Shown piece by piece: positions 56,701 through 61,601 of a stretch of 64,000 nucleotides of DNA. The notes under the pieces are model-generated. The model did no database searches. It was given only the letters and a program-made list of their open reading frames with translations, and was not told where the DNA came from. The stretch is from Pyxicephalus adspersus. Lineage: Eukaryota; Chordata; Amphibia; Anura; Pyxicephalidae. The translations under genes were made by a program, and so were the position numbers. How positions within the stretch are numbered: position 1 is the stretch's first letter; every line of letters starts with the position of its first letter. Location of the stretch: contig NC_092868.1 in the NCBI RefSeq assembly GCF_032062135.1, positions 44,768,196 through 44,832,195 of the forward strand, read 5' to 3'.

Positions 56701-59300
56701 TGCTATTCTTATGTGTTCTTGTTTCTTCCTATTGAGATTAATTGTTTTTTCAATAAATTTCAAGTTTGGCCCGCAACTTGGTCTAAGTTTTTAATTTCGG
56801 CCTTCTGTGAGTTTAACACACCTGCCATATAGGGACTTTTCCCTTTACAGAGGGAGCAATGAAACAGAACAGCAGCATGAAATCCACAAAACCACAGTGC
56901 ACTCCAGTGGACAATTCTAAAATAATCAATCTGGTTATGTACTAGTTAGATGTAAAATCTTGCCTGTGACTTTATAAACTGAATATCTTGAACCCTTCAT
57001 GGCAAAAAAAAAAAAAGTATAAACATACCTAAATAGATTCTAACAATAGATAACCTCATGTTATGAAAATGTAAAGTGGCAACAAATTCAAACTCAAGAG
57101 AAGACCTGTCATACCTGTAGGTCCAAGATAGTCATCCAGTAAACCAAATCCCACAAAAGTTCCCTCATAGACGATGGTCCAAATAGTGACCTATGCTCTC
57201 AGTAACTAAACTGACCACCTCTGTCCATCCAAAGAGATAAAAAGAATTAGAAAAAGTATCTATAACATGTGATACGTTTTTCACCCATGCATGTTTGGTC
57301 ATACTAGCAATGTTCCAACAGTCCAAATCCTGTAATCACAATGGTCCTGGGGGTGATTCTTTCCAACATTTAGGGAAATCTATAGAATGTTCAAGAAACA
57401 GGTTTCTGCAAAGTGTCCTCTCATCATCATGCTTCTTCTCTTTGATTTATTTTTGCGGTCAAATAGTTTATTTCTCTGTGCACTGTGGTTTTTAATTACT
57501 GTGAATGCTAAAGTGGAGTTAAATGATGAAATATTCCAATTACTTGTTAATAATAGTTGTGTAGTTTTACCCAACTGTTCGATTCCATGGAAAACTCAAA
57601 GCTGCGTACACACTTCCAATAATTATCGATGGAGAACGACCAACCGGCCGACAATCGTTCACAAAAAAGGTGACCAACGACGCCGATGAACGAGGATTGT
57701 CGTTGGAAATGAACAACCTTCACAGCAGATCTGATTGGCTGACGATCGTTCACTATCTACCGTGTGTACAGTCATTCAGTGATCGTGCATGTTTCTGCAA
57801 TAAACTTTCTCCCTTACATGTCTCTTCCTGCATCGTTCAAACGATCGTATCTAGCGTGTGTACACTATTGGTAGCTTATATTTGAACGATCGTATCATTA
57901 CAGCATGTACAGAATTATGCAAAATACGATCGTTTAAATATAATTGTGCAATCGTAATCGTTTGTTTTCTAATGATAATTTTTGGTCTGGTAAATCTTTA
58001 AAGTAATGTGCTGGAAATCTTGTTAGTAAGGTGAACATTGTCATCTTGGTGTTCCTGCCCTGTTGGGTGAAAATCTATCATCTGTACATTTGTGCCCTGA
58101 CATCATTTAGTGCTGTTTCTAATGGGGAGAACACAGCAGGCCATCTCTTGCTTATCCTTACCCTTCCTCTCTCAACAGAACACAGCGGCTCTATTGTTGC
58201 TGGAAAACATCTCTAATGATCGTTAAAATTGAGTGTGCAGTGAGCTTTAGACCCTTTTTTTGAACTTTGCATTCCCAATTGTAAGATGGTGTTACACACA
58301 CACTCAAGGTTTCTGTCCCAGACACCAAAGATTCTAAGTTATATCCAAACTAAATAAATTCTATGTTCTTCTTTGTGTCCTATATTACATACTTAGTGGA
58401 AGAGAACATATACCAATATGATAGTTTTGTTTTCAGCAATAGGGGATAGATGGCGGGATAGTTTTCCATTTGTATTAATTGTAGACTTGCTAAAGTTATT
58501 TTCAGAAATGCAGTAAGATACAGTTAATTTATAACTGCAACCATGGACAACCACTTCATAAAGAGAGCGACCTAATGGTCAGCCATGTTTGATTTTGCAC
58601 TGTTGTGTTTCTGGCTTTAATTCACGCTTTCTGTGTTGGGTATGTATGTTCGTTACACGGAATCCTTCTACCATCATGTTTTTATGTGTAGATGGTAAAC
58701 TCCAATGGATAATACCTGGAAATAGGTTTTTGTATAGAAAATTTGCTAGCTGCATTATTGTGATAGCTGTTCAATTTTAATATCCTCTTTAAGGATGGTC
58801 CATGTTGCACATATATTGACAAATGTTGTGATATCTGTCTTTCAGAGTAAAACAGAAGAAGAACTTGAATCTGGAGAAGAACCCAGTCCCAACAAGCGTC
58901 ATAGTCATTCCTTAATGGGCAGTTTTTCGAAACACAAGGTGAAGGTTAGATATATTTCCCATGGGGTCTATTGGTCATGTAAAGTATATGTCATTTTTGA
59001 GGCACTGTTCTTGTGGCCATGCACTTTATATGTATGTAACATTACCAATAGACCTAAAAGAAATATTGTAACTTTTAATTTTGGTCATTATTTCAAAAAA
59101 AGAGGAGAGAATGTACCCAAGAGGAAATATTTAAACTATAATAGGATGGCCTGACCCCTTGCTTAAATTAAAACCAAAATAGAGAACAACAGAGAACTGT
59201 GTTTTTTGTGGTGAAAGAAACAACAAAAAAGTTTTTGGTGAAAAAGAATTATATATATTGTGAAAGTTGCATTAAATGTATTGTTGACATAGCTATTGAA

Positions 59301-59339
<39 letters not shown>

Positions 59340-60988
59340 GTACATAATAGTTTGCCTCATCCTCTGTACAATAGTGAGGATTGGAGATGGGCAAGCGAGT
59401 TTTTAAAACTCGATCTCGCGGTGAATTCATCCGGTTTCTCTTACCGAAATTGTAAGCGAGAATGGCCGGTGTAAATTCGATGATCAATGAATGAATGATC
59501 AGCTTAGTGCGCAATCCCTAGCACTAGAGGTTAAATGGGTTACAAGTTTCCCGATTCAAAACCTCTAGCTCTCTAGTGTTGTTAGCTGAAAAGAAAGTTT
59601 TGCAACCCAAGTAATAGGAAATCTACATTTCATCCAAATTATTTTTCCTTTATTAGAAAAAAGGTGGACGCATTAAAAAATGTTCAAGTTTAGAAGAAGG
59701 CGATGATAGTCTGGAGCGGCAGGGAAGCTTGGCCAGAGCATCTGTGCATCACAGCAGGTAAAAAGACATCATCTTTTGTCCATACAAAGCTTTTTTTCAG
59801 CTTATTCAAACCTTAGGCTGGACAATTGATAATGCTATATTTGTTTCTTAGGATAAACAGGCAAAAGAAGACAATGAAGCTTTCCAGGGCGCTATCAGAT
59901 TTGGTAAAATACACAAAGTCAGTTGGTGTCCACGATGTGGAAACAGAAGGTAAGTGGCAGTCATTGCAAGGCTTATTTGTTGTACTAAAATCTGTAGGCA
60001 TTTCATGTCTTGAATTGTATATTAGTTCTCCATTTCTACATGAAAAGTATATAAAGGTGTATTTGGTTAAACATATTCAACAGCCCCTAAGAAATATACT
60101 GACTTTCAGTTATATATAAAAGTTCTTTAAATGACTTTTCTCCTAAGATACTTAATCTACAAGGCAGTATGCCAAAACCTTTCCTGTCAGACATTTTACC
60201 CATTCCTTATACTCTACAAGATGACCTTCTTTTTCTCATACATGTATTCTAAATTTAATCTGCTACTCTCTGCCCTTGTTATGATGATTAGCAATATCTG
60301 TATCCCGATCATGGCTCAAGGGTTGTGTCAAAATGTAGGCCTAAGGAAGCTTTGTGATTAACACAAAATGTTCCTGTTCTGGTAAAGTACCCCAAAGCAT
60401 TCTGTTTTCTTGTCCTTCACGTAGATGTAAATTTTAACTTGAAGATGCAGGTTTGTTTCAGACCATAAAGACTATTGGCATCTAGTAGAATATGTGTGTT
60501 TAACTGGTCTGGTGTCTAACGATAGCTGGGTTAGTGAACTGGAAACCCCAAAGCATAGGAAGACTTCTGTAGACCACTTATGTGAGCCAAGTTCATCCAC
60601 ACAAGAATTGGGGGCAGAAGATCAAGTAACTGTTTCAGATTTTTGTTCTGCCATAGTAAATGTAATAACATCACTGGCAGTATAGTAATATTTCACCTTC
60701 TGTATTATGGTAAGGACTGAGAACATAAGGCATCGCCTTGTACCAGACTTTATTTACTCTGCCAAACTGGTGATCATGAACCATTTTGCATTTCTCTCTT
60801 TTCAGTCTCTTGCAGCTGGCAGGTTTCGTCATTCAGCGAAACAAAAGCACATCAGATCCTCCAGCAGAAGCCAGCGCAGTTTGTTCGTTTCAACCAGCAC
60901 CAGCTCTCTCGCATCTACCCTTCATCCTACAGAGTGGATTCCAGCAATTACAACCCACAGCCCTTCTGGAATGCCGGCTGTCAGCTAG
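11908..60988 (+). CDS. PLCH2: PLCH2 (phospholipase C eta-2), internal part, 11 exons
   Basis: Known for the family: PLC-eta enzymes are Ca2+-sensitive, mainly neuronal and neuroendocrine enzymes that hydrolyse PI(4,5)P2 at the plasma membrane to IP3 and diacylglycerol. Seen here: eleven exons joined in one frame (171, 94, 204, 121, 172, 108, 156, 93, 101, 98 and 183 nt; total 1501 nt), all with GT..AG introns and compatible phases. Numbering residues from the first codon here, the order is EF-hand loop (1-20), EF-hand 3/4 region (about 21-88), X domain (about 112-260), X-Y linker (about 261-440) and start of the Y domain (about 445-500). X-domain active-site residues are present: H126-N127 in SSHNTYL, E156, D158, H171 and E205. 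PLCH2 is preferred over PLCH1 because of linker words such as [34 protein letters not shown] and [19 protein letters not shown], recalled from memory of the human proteins. The protein is incomplete at both ends; PH, EF-hand 1, most of Y, C2 and the tail are outside. No disabling mutation is seen. Confidence 0.93.
12766..12900 (+). mobile_element. tRNA-derived SINE body fragment, plus orientation
   Basis: The words GGGTTTCCTCCAGACATTC, AAAACATGCAGTTAGG and TTAATTGGCTTCCCC correspond, on the opposite strand, to GGTTGCCAATTAATCT and TGCATGTTTTTTGGGATGTG of the SINE at 63490-63785. Head and tail are missing. Confidence 0.6.
14345..14422. mobile_element. GGCCTGATTTA palindromic MITE, right half only
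   Basis: GGTTTGCTGGATC, TTCACTCATGAAAG, TATCCTCTCCAGCCTTGGAG and TTTAATAAATCAA match the right arm of the element at 61602-62257 in order. The left arm is absent. Confidence 0.6.
15080..15173 (+). CDS. PLCH2: PLCH2 exon B: EF-hand 4 region
   Basis: The acceptor is TTGCAG at 15074-15079 and the donor is GATG|GTATGT at 15174. The exon is 94 nt: 31 codons plus the first base of a Gly codon. It reads [20 protein letters not shown] then [11 protein letters not shown], matching the PLC-eta segment between EF-hand 3 and the X domain. The initial ATG is an internal Met, because the preceding exon ends in phase 0 and no promoter or 5' UTR context is evident. Confidence 0.94.
15174..16836 (+). other. 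PLCH2 intron between exons B and C
   Basis: A 1.66-kb intron, GTATGT..ACAG. Apart from a SINE-derived fragment at 16118-16255 I see no recognisable element. Open frames on the minus strand near 16099-16614 are AT-rich and do not resemble any protein I know. Confidence 0.8.
16118..16255 (-). mobile_element. SINE-derived repeat fragment
   Basis: TATTATTAATAAACAGCATT, TATATAGGGCCAACATAAT, CAGCACTGTACAATAAATA and AGAGTTTACAATCTAAGAA match the copy at 47206-47345 in order. The strand is given as minus because related copies carry the tRNA-like head on that side. Confidence 0.65.
16837..17040 (+). CDS. PLCH2: PLCH2 exon C: first half of catalytic X domain
   Basis: The acceptor is CTAACAG at 16830-16836 and the donor is GAAG|GTGAGC at 17041. 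The exon is 204 nt, with 2 nt completing the Gly codon of exon B and 1 nt left at the end. It encodes [20 protein letters not shown], then [20 protein letters not shown] and a C-terminal AGCRCVE. SSHNTYL carries the catalytic His-Asn pair, and the final Glu aligns with a Ca2+-ligand position of PLC-delta1 (Glu341). Reading through the donor gives VEGEQYIF and a stop at 17092, so splicing is needed for the X domain to continue. Confidence 0.96.
17215..17650 (-). pseudogene. Decayed Tc1/mariner transposase fragment
   Basis: Read on the minus strand, the DNA encodes in scattered frames GSVMIW near the 17560 side, then [20 protein letters not shown] and FSHIDWP. This is the (Q)DNA(R/P)I(H/Y)..(Q/R)IV..WF and HxDWPxxSPDxN region of Tc1 transposases. 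The [10 protein letters not shown] motif is degraded to a frame with a stop. In-frame stops and shifts make it inactive. A related copy lies at 31775-32085. Confidence 0.75.
17760..18076. mobile_element. hAT-type nonautonomous element, one end resolved
   Basis: The right end, read on the other strand, is CAGGGGTCGGCAAACTTTTA, a classic hAT terminal repeat, and the element stops at 18076. The mate terminal repeat was not found to the left, so the left end is lost or rearranged. The interior is GC-rich and contains an imperfect inverted repeat (CCCTCTCCTCCACAATGC versus its mirror ACGGAGGAGAGGG at 17925-17960). Confidence 0.6.
20558..20678 (+). CDS. PLCH2: PLCH2 exon D: X-domain active-site core
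   Basis: The acceptor is TTTTTTCCAG at 20548-20557 and the donor is AATGA|GTAAGT at 20679. The exon is 121 nt, entering with 2 nt that complete Val and leaving with 2 nt of a Glu codon. It encodes [20 protein letters not shown] followed by [19 protein letters not shown]. The first Asp aligns with the PLC-delta1 Ca2+ ligand Asp343, and the second His of HHGYT aligns with the catalytic His356. Among the exons here it is one of the closest to human PLCH2 as I recall it. Confidence 0.96.
20679..22507 (+). other. PLCH2 intron between exons D and E
   Basis: A 1.8-kb intron with a GTAAGT donor and TTTTTTCTAG acceptor. I see nothing else recognisable; it is AT-rich unique-looking sequence. Confidence 0.8.
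22508..22679 (+). CDS. PLCH2: PLCH2 exon E: C-terminal part of X domain
   Basis: The acceptor is TTTTTTCTAG at 22498-22507 and the donor is AAG|GTAATG at 22680. The exon is 172 nt: 1 nt completing Glu plus 57 codons, ending in phase 0. It encodes [20 protein letters not shown], an ILGDKLDLS segment, then [14 protein letters not shown]. The Glu of SIENHC aligns with the Ca2+-ligand Glu390 of PLC-delta1. The stretch CVMNGDPTK before [10 protein letters not shown] is the least conserved part. Confidence 0.95.
23330..23790 (+). repeat. Polypurine (GGGAGA/GGAAG-rich) low-complexity tract
   Basis: About 450 bp are almost entirely A and G on the + strand, built from irregular GGGAGAG, GGAAGAG and GAGAAGAAGGG units, with only isolated pyrimidines that become more frequent after 23550. 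It creates long spurious open frames on both strands. Confidence 0.9.
24829..25500. mobile_element. Inverted-repeat nonautonomous element R1
   Basis: It begins TAGTGTTAGTCGAATATC and ends ..GAATTCGCACACCAACACTA, whose reverse reads TAGTGTTGGTGTGCGAATTC, so the ends are inverted repeats. Further inside, GGGTCGAATATAAGGG and CCGAATTTTTGCCGTTGAAT echo the left half. There is no transposase. It carries the core module shared with R2 (25013-25080) and a long internal inverted repeat (25148-25290). Confidence 0.65.
25148..25290. repeat. Long inverted repeat inside R1
   Basis: Arms of about 63 nt (25148-25210 and 25228-25290) pair through TACATTTGTTACATTTTT and TGTTACTCTG.. with a short spacer. The arms differ by several indels. 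It may be a smaller MITE that inserted into R1. Confidence 0.7.
27212..27319 (+). CDS. PLCH2: PLCH2 exon F: end of X domain and acidic start of X-Y linker
   Basis: The acceptor is CTCTTCCAG at 27203-27211 and the donor is GGCGAT|GTATGT at 27320. The exon is 108 nt, 36 codons, phase 0 to phase 0. It begins [20 protein letters not shown] and ends [16 protein letters not shown]. The run is very acidic and has several Ser in an acidic, CK2-like context. In the PLC family, negatively charged X-Y linkers restrain the active site until the enzyme meets the membrane; applying that to this protein is inference. A second GT (GTAAGC) lies 4 nt downstream; its use would break the frame with exon G. Confidence 0.94.
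30756..30860. repeat. 52-bp tandem duplication
   Basis: TTCATTATCTTGTACTAG..TTCCCATTATTCTTGACAAT and TTCATTATCTTTTATTAG..TTCCCATTATTATTGACAAT lie head to tail with few differences. A smaller pair (GAAGACTTAAATG twice) follows at about 30861-30891. Confidence 0.8.
31775..32085 (-). pseudogene. Tc1/mariner transposase 3' fragment
   Basis: On the minus strand, one frame reads [21 protein letters not shown] up to its join, then [26 protein letters not shown], stop, EVLEKTLH. This is the C-terminal catalytic part of a Tc1 transposase, including the [12 protein letters not shown] motif that holds the last acidic residue of the DDE triad. At least two stop codons interrupt it, and the N-terminal half is missing. 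Confidence 0.85.
33345..34104. repeat. Local direct duplication with inserted sequence
   Basis: Unit A (AGGTCATTGTATTGAA.., ACCATATTATACC.., AGTGTTTGCTTT..) occurs at 33362-33462 and 33612-33735. Unit B (AACGAGAAAT.., TTGTCATGATCTGACAGCAT, CAGTCCATCCTCTG, CCCAGCATAGAAGAAGG) occurs at 33452-33602 and 33948-34104. The second copy is split by about 210 bp that includes an oligo-T stretch. Confidence 0.8.
34414..34515. repeat. Possible dispersed anuran repeat fragment
   Basis: The wording CCCCGATGAAGTGGTGCATT, AAACCCCCAAAACATGCTGA and TACTAATAAAATAT resembles a frog repeat family I associate with GATGAAG..CCGAAACGCGT, here with decayed CpGs. No second copy exists in this window. Confidence 0.35.
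36099..36170. mobile_element. GGCCTGATTTA MITE, short internally deleted copy
   Basis: GGGTCTGATTTATTAAAGCTC at the left is mirrored by GAGCTTGAGTAAATCAGGCCC at the right within 72 bp. This leaves just the two terminal inverted repeats with CCAGCCTTGGAGA between them. Confidence 0.65.
39495..39650 (+). CDS. PLCH2: PLCH2 exon G: basic X-Y linker segment
   Basis: The acceptor is CATATCTATAG at 39484-39494 and the donor is AAAAAG|GTGCTT at 39651. The exon is 156 nt, 52 codons, phase 0 to phase 0. It reads [39 protein letters not shown], then [13 protein letters not shown]. The core [13 protein letters not shown] is characteristic of PLC-eta. Its end is Lys/Ser-rich, opposite in charge to exon F. 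It is isolated by a 12.2-kb intron upstream and a 19.2-kb intron downstream. Confidence 0.94.
42357..42392 (+). other. Candidate 36-nt microexon in PLCH2 X-Y linker intron
   Basis: A 36-nt segment is bounded by a good acceptor (TTGTTTTTGCAG) and a good donor (CTG|GTAAGA). It is a multiple of three, free of stops in phase 0, and lies between exons G and H, which both join in phase 0. It would insert [12 protein letters not shown] after ESKK and before SKTEEE. A UGC lies directly at the 3' splice site, a context favoured by the neural microexon regulator SRRM4 (family knowledge). The human protein as I recall it aligns well without such an insert, so if real it is alternative. It could be a chance splice-site pair. 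Confidence 0.35.
43249..43455. repeat. Duplicated block, copy 1
   Basis: AATGAAGCTGCAAAATTATT, TTGATGATAATT, GAGGCAGATATAAAAACA, AATTATGTACTCATTAAACC and TTTAAAAATAACTAAATGTA recur in order at 44518-44713. The copies are similar enough for the duplication to be fairly recent. There is no coding signal. Confidence 0.85.
43906..44308. mobile_element. Inverted-repeat nonautonomous element R2
   Basis: The 15-bp ends TAGGGATGAGCGAGA and, read on the other strand, TAGGGATGAGCAAGA match at 14 of 15 positions and bound a 403-bp element. Inside are CGAGAATGGC words in both orientations and the core module shared with R1 (44079-44140). No transposase. A partial inverted relative lies at 59386-59520. 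Confidence 0.7.
44476..44753. repeat. Duplicated block, copy 2, with flanking short duplicate
   Basis: Bases 44518-44713 repeat 43249-43455. In addition, GTCTGAACTGTAGCCTATAA..TGGTCCTTGAC at 44476-44515 reappears as CTCTGAACTGCAGGCTATAT..TGGTCCTTGAC at 44714-44753, so the copy is itself bracketed by direct repeats. Confidence 0.8.
46175..46250. repeat. Possible MITE end fragment
   Basis: GGGAAAAATTCCCTGGC is a short palindrome, and CTCCTTTAGTAAATCAACCCC resembles the terminal wording of a frog MITE family. It matches (ATCCACTAAAGGAGTACTG) near 41592 only partly. Confidence 0.3.
46856..46925 (-). mobile_element. tRNA-derived SINE, tail fragment
   Basis: TTATTATTATTATTAAACAG and GATTTATATAGCGCCAACAT, then ATTACGCAGCGCTGTAC, form the ATT tail and 3' end of the SINE seen at 53321 and 63490. 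It is truncated after about 70 bp. Confidence 0.75.
47206..47345 (-). mobile_element. SINE-derived fragment, second subfamily
   Basis: It starts with the same ATT-rich tail and ATTTATATAGTGCCAACATA wording, then diverges into ACAATAAATAGGGCTAC, GACAGTGACACAGG and CCCCAAAGAGCTTACAATCT. That second half matches 16118-16255, defining a subfamily different from the copies at 53321 and 63490. Confidence 0.7.
50375..50625. repeat. Degenerate G/T-rich minisatellite
   Basis: Irregular repeats of GGTTAGGGGTTAG, GGTTAAAGTTA, GGTTGGGGGTTGG, CACCAGGCAGGAGGG and GGGGTAAGATTAGGCA run for about 250 bp with little C. The look is of decayed TTAGG(CACCAGG)-type units. Confidence 0.5.
50704..50735 (+). repeat. 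Poly-A run
   Basis: Thirty-two consecutive A. I found no retrocopy or LINE/SINE body immediately upstream that would make it a retroposon tail. Confidence 0.9.
51235..51480. mobile_element. hAT-like nonautonomous element
   Basis: It opens GGGGTTCCCAACCTTC and closes CTAGTTGGGAAACTGTG, inverted ends of about 12-16 bp. Internal words match the copy at window start. An 8-bp target duplication could not be settled. Confidence 0.55.
51590..51772. repeat. Dispersed anuran repeat fragment (GTTGAAAAAAGA type)
   Basis: TTACATAGTTAGACAG, GGTTGAAAAAAGATCCACCA, GATATAAAACCCTATGGAC and CCCCTGGTACAATTTGCTCC with AAATTCCTTCCTGGTTCC form a wording I know from frog genomes. Only one copy is in this window, so the class is not determined. 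Confidence 0.5.
53321..53660 (-). mobile_element. tRNA-derived SINE, nearly full length
   Basis: Read on the minus strand, it starts with a tRNA-like head. TGGCTCAGTGG (53641-53651 region) fits the RNA polymerase III A box, and GGCTTGAATCT (about 53594-53604) is a near B box. The body follows, then ACTGTGTAATATGTTGGTGC and TATATAAATAAAGG at the 3' end. The copy at 63490 has an intact B box (GGTTCGAATCT). Confidence 0.75.
54580..55040. other. Unique, homeodomain-word-rich stretch; candidate conserved noncoding element
   Basis: This stretch lacks the repeats found around it and is rich in words such as GGCAATTACC, AGCAATTAAGC and GTTAATTGC, with balanced composition. That is how vertebrate conserved noncoding elements often look. 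Only sequence comparison could show it; there is no coding potential. Confidence 0.25.
56505..56604. mobile_element. Hairpin 1: near-perfect inverted repeat, TTAA-bounded
   Basis: The arms 56505-56550 and 56559-56604 are 46 nt each and pair at 44 positions across an 8-nt loop. The element begins TTAATTGTTTTAC and ends GTAAAACAATTAA. TTAA at both boundaries suggests a palindromic MITE inserted at TTAA. A hairpin precursor RNA is an alternative reading. Confidence 0.75.
56601..56748. mobile_element. Hairpin 2: long inverted repeat sharing TTAA with hairpin 1
   Basis: The arms 56594-56660 and 56678-56748 pair through AATTAATCTCAA, GAAGAAACAAG, ACACAT, GCATGCAGTAAT and ATGCAGTGGA around a 17-nt loop, with a few mismatches and a 4-nt indel. 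TTAA occurs at 56601 and again at 56739-56742. Deleting 56605-56742 would leave one TTAA, as expected of a TTAA-targeting insertion. Confidence 0.7.
57597..58250. mobile_element. CpG-rich nonautonomous element R3
   Basis: The left end AAAGCTGCGTACACAC and the right end, read on the other strand, AAAGCTCACTGCACACTC are imperfect inverted repeats. The interior carries many ACGATCGT-type words (57740-57960), giving a CpG density far above the flanking intron. No transposase is present. Confidence 0.5.
58846..58938 (+). CDS. PLCH2: PLCH2 exon H: X-Y linker
   Basis: The acceptor is CTGTCTTTCAG at 58835-58845 and the donor is CACAAG|GTGAAG at 58939. The exon is 93 nt, 31 codons, phase 0 to phase 0. 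It encodes [20 protein letters not shown] followed by [11 protein letters not shown]. This matches the human PLCH2 linker pattern of an acidic ESGE block followed by a GSFS(R/K) motif, and does not resemble PLCH1 at this point. A second, weaker GT lies 6 nt downstream and would add Val-Lys in frame. Confidence 0.9.
59302..59337. repeat. (TA)n microsatellite
   Basis: An uninterrupted run of about 18 TA dinucleotides. Confidence 0.95.
59386..59520 (-). mobile_element. R2-related fragment, inverted
   Basis: GATGGGCAAGCGAG, TTTTAAAACTCGATCTCG, CCGAAATTGTAAGCGAGAAT and GGCCGGTGTAAATTCG are the reverse complement, in order, of the right part of R2 at 44200-44306. Confidence 0.6.
59657..59757 (+). 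CDS. PLCH2: PLCH2 exon I: X-Y linker
   Basis: The acceptor is CCTTTATTAG at 59647-59656 and the donor is AGCAG|GTAAAA at 59758. The exon is 101 nt: 33 codons plus 2 nt of an Arg codon. It reads [20 protein letters not shown] then [13 protein letters not shown]. The KKG..KK.(S/A)S.EEGD pattern matches human PLCH2. RQGS and the KKCSS context look like basophilic-kinase sites; that is inference. Only 93 nt of intron separate it from exon J. Confidence 0.9.
59852..59949 (+). CDS. PLCH2: PLCH2 exon J: start of Y-domain region
   Basis: The acceptor is TTGTTTCTTAG at 59841-59851 and the donor is GAAG|GTAAGT at 59950. The exon is 98 nt. The first base completes Arg, and one base (of Val) is left at the end. 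It encodes [20 protein letters not shown] then [12 protein letters not shown]. The word [19 protein letters not shown] marks the entry to the Y domain and is near-identical to human PLCH2 as I recall it (PLCH1 has CRELSDLVVYTNSV here). Confidence 0.96.
59950..60805 (+). other. PLCH2 intron between exons J and K
   Basis: An 856-bp intron with no recognisable repeat or extra exon. Open frames here (for example 60494-60685) lack splice sites and known homology. Confidence 0.8.
60806..60988 (+). CDS. PLCH2: PLCH2 exon K: N-terminal Y domain
   Basis: The acceptor is CTCTTTTCAG at 60796-60805 and the donor is GCTAG|GTGAGA at 60989. The exon is 183 nt, 2 nt in and 1 nt out. It begins [20 protein letters not shown] and continues [20 protein letters not shown] to NAGCQL. 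The RIYP..(Y/R)R(V/T)DSSNYNP..(L/F)WN.GCQ signature is the hallmark of the PLC Y domain. The next exon should start with Val-Ala-Leu-Asn-Tyr; none was found before the end of the window. A closer AG (CTTGCAG at 60809-60815) would break the frame, so the upstream acceptor is chosen. Confidence 0.96.
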   Translation, partial: SLAAGRFRHSAKQKHIRSSSRSQRSLFVSTSTSSLASTLHPTEWIPAITTHSPSGMPAVS

Positions 60989-61601
60989 GTGAGAGGAAAA
61001 CTGCAGCTGAAACAAATGTTCTTTCCTTTCCATTGATAGCCACTGGGTAAATCAAGCTCAGAGCCCCGGGCTTTTTATTACTGCTGGGTTATAAGACTTA
61101 GTTCAGAACAAACTTACTATAACACTGCTGGAATTAATGAGTTATTTGTCCTCAATGAGCTTGGGCCGAGCGTAGGGAATTTATAAAAAAACATGGCATG
61201 TAGCACTTTTTCTTTAATGGTTTTTTTTGTGTTTTTCCTCCCTCAAATTTAAAGCTAAAGAAATAAAAAAACATATTTAGTTATGTTTTCTTAAAAAAAT
61301 AATGAAATGTATTTTTAAATTAGTACTTAGTACTTTAATTTGACTTGGTATGGTCCAGCTATATGGCACTGATGGTTTGGGGTAGGGAAATAAACTTAAC
61401 ATTACTTTTTATTTCTTGACTGCATCAGAAAGTCAGGTAACCAGACTGTCTTTACAATCTATGTTCATTATGTTGTGCTTATGTCTTTACACATATATCT
61501 AGATTCGTATGATTAGACCTGGTCCTATAAATATTTCAGGGACCTGGGTTACCAGATTTATCCACCTGCTAAAGCCAAACTTAAAGTTCTTGCAACTCAT
61601 T

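Larger units (their letters stand above)
39651..58845 (+). other. PLCH2 intron between exons G and H (19.2 kb)
   Basis: This is the largest complete intron in the window and the main reservoir of repeats: R2, the duplicated block, SINEs, hAT-like copies, twin hairpins and the CpG-rich element R3. It also contains the candidate microexon at 42357-42392. Stretches without recognisable content include about 44760-46850, 47350-50370 and 51780-53320. Stretch 54580-55040 is unique-looking and rich in TAATT-type words. Confidence 0.8.
58939..59656 (+). other. PLCH2 intron between exons H and I
   Basis: A 718-bp intron. It includes a (TA)n microsatellite at 59302-59337 and a fragment related to R2 (59386-59520). 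Confidence 0.85.

Noticed and set aside
58939..59154. Extension of exon H by read-through to a stop near 59154.
   Set aside because: Exon H joins exon I in frame with the expected linker sequence; the extension is AT-rich and unlike PLC. An intron-retained isoform cannot be excluded but has no support here.
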